NCBI RefSeq assembly: GCF_018691265.1 | Contig: NW_024881283.1 | Location: 4,499,731 to 4,563,730, forward strand | Length of the DNA stretch: 64,000 nt | DNA from: Tyto alba | Taxonomy: Eukaryota > Chordata > Aves > Strigiformes > Tytonidae | Reading direction: 5' to 3' | Part shown: piece by piece, positions 63,752-64,000 of the stretch | Layout of the letters: each line of letters opens with the position of its first letter | Numbering within the stretch: the first letter of the stretch is position 1 | Position numbers and translations under genes: made by a program | Notes under the pieces: model-generated | What the model saw: the letters and a program-made list of their open reading frames with translations, nothing else | Database searches by the model: none | What the model was told of the DNA's origin: nothing

Positions 63752-64000
63752 AGCCAGAATATAAACATCTAACACACAAAAAAGCAGCAATGGCAAATAT
63801 TATTAGTCTGTCCTGGCCCCTGGTGACTTTTAATATAAAATACCTGGCCCTTCCTGCTAACATGTACCCAGGACTCCAGTTTTATATAGTTTTCAGAAAT
63901 TGCAATGCAGAATTAACATGATGCTGTCATCCTGGAGCCCAGTGATGGGCAGGGAGTGTGTGCGGTCTGGAGCACAGCACAGGTACGAAACACAGACACC

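Larger units (their letters stand above)
56541..64000. other. Non-coding stretch, no gene recognised
   Basis: Mostly AT-rich with short frames. The 183-aa frame (60136-60687) is composition-driven with no domain. Homopolymers at 57489, 57996 and 58882 and a GTTT repeat near the right end are listed separately. A short CpG-richer spot lies near 63350-63400. Confidence 0.65.

Overview
This 64 kb window looks like non-coding DNA from a vertebrate nuclear genome, most likely a bird, or less likely another sauropsid. The base composition is AT-leaning, homopolymer and microsatellite tracts are frequent, and reading frames are short and broken on both strands. The strongest clue to origin is a 5'-truncated CR1 (chicken repeat 1) LINE at about 51039-51757. 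It keeps recognisable pieces of the reverse-transcriptase ORF C-terminus and the CR1-type 3' end (ATTCTGTGAT). Two older CR1/L3-like fragments lie near 30040-30165 (minus strand) and 52500-52670 (plus strand). Two or three worn MIR-type SINE relics are also readable, at about 8495-8665, 32505-32640 and possibly 7870-7960. Few interspersed repeats, mainly CR1, plus ancient amniote SINE relics, is the expected avian picture.

I recognise no protein-coding gene or exon and no rRNA or tRNA gene. The longest open frames are 225 aa (56032-56709), 218 aa (20943-21599) and 194 aa (18505-19089, minus). All fall in GC-rich or triplet-repeat DNA that is open by composition, and none carries a domain I can name. 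The window is best read as intergenic DNA or the inside of a very large intron. Short exons could be missed by eye.

Layout: 1-6150 is unremarkable AT-rich DNA with an alternating TATATG tract and a 23-base sequence that occurs twice. 6151-7520 is a GC- and CpG-rich zone. 7521-18500 holds the MIR relics, a smaller CpG-rich patch (12421-12720) and several poly-A tracts. 18510-18708 is a long compound CAG/CAC triplet repeat, followed at 18929-19060 by an exact 66-bp tandem duplication. 20721-20753 is a T15/A18 palindrome and 20990-21420 is GC-rich. 21421-51030 is mostly featureless DNA with simple repeats (including A41 at 29657), two old SINE/LINE relics and two candidate homeodomain-type sites. 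51039-52670 holds the CR1 remnants. About 53225-53560 is a short but genuine CpG island (36 CpGs counted by hand in about 330 bp), the best candidate for a functional regulatory element. The rest, to 64000, is AT-rich with homopolymer tracts and one more GC-rich patch (56281-56540).

Nothing here supports a novel multi-gene system. The items most worth a second look are the CpG island, the CAG/CAC repeat, the exact 66-bp duplication, and the TALE/octamer-like motif sites.
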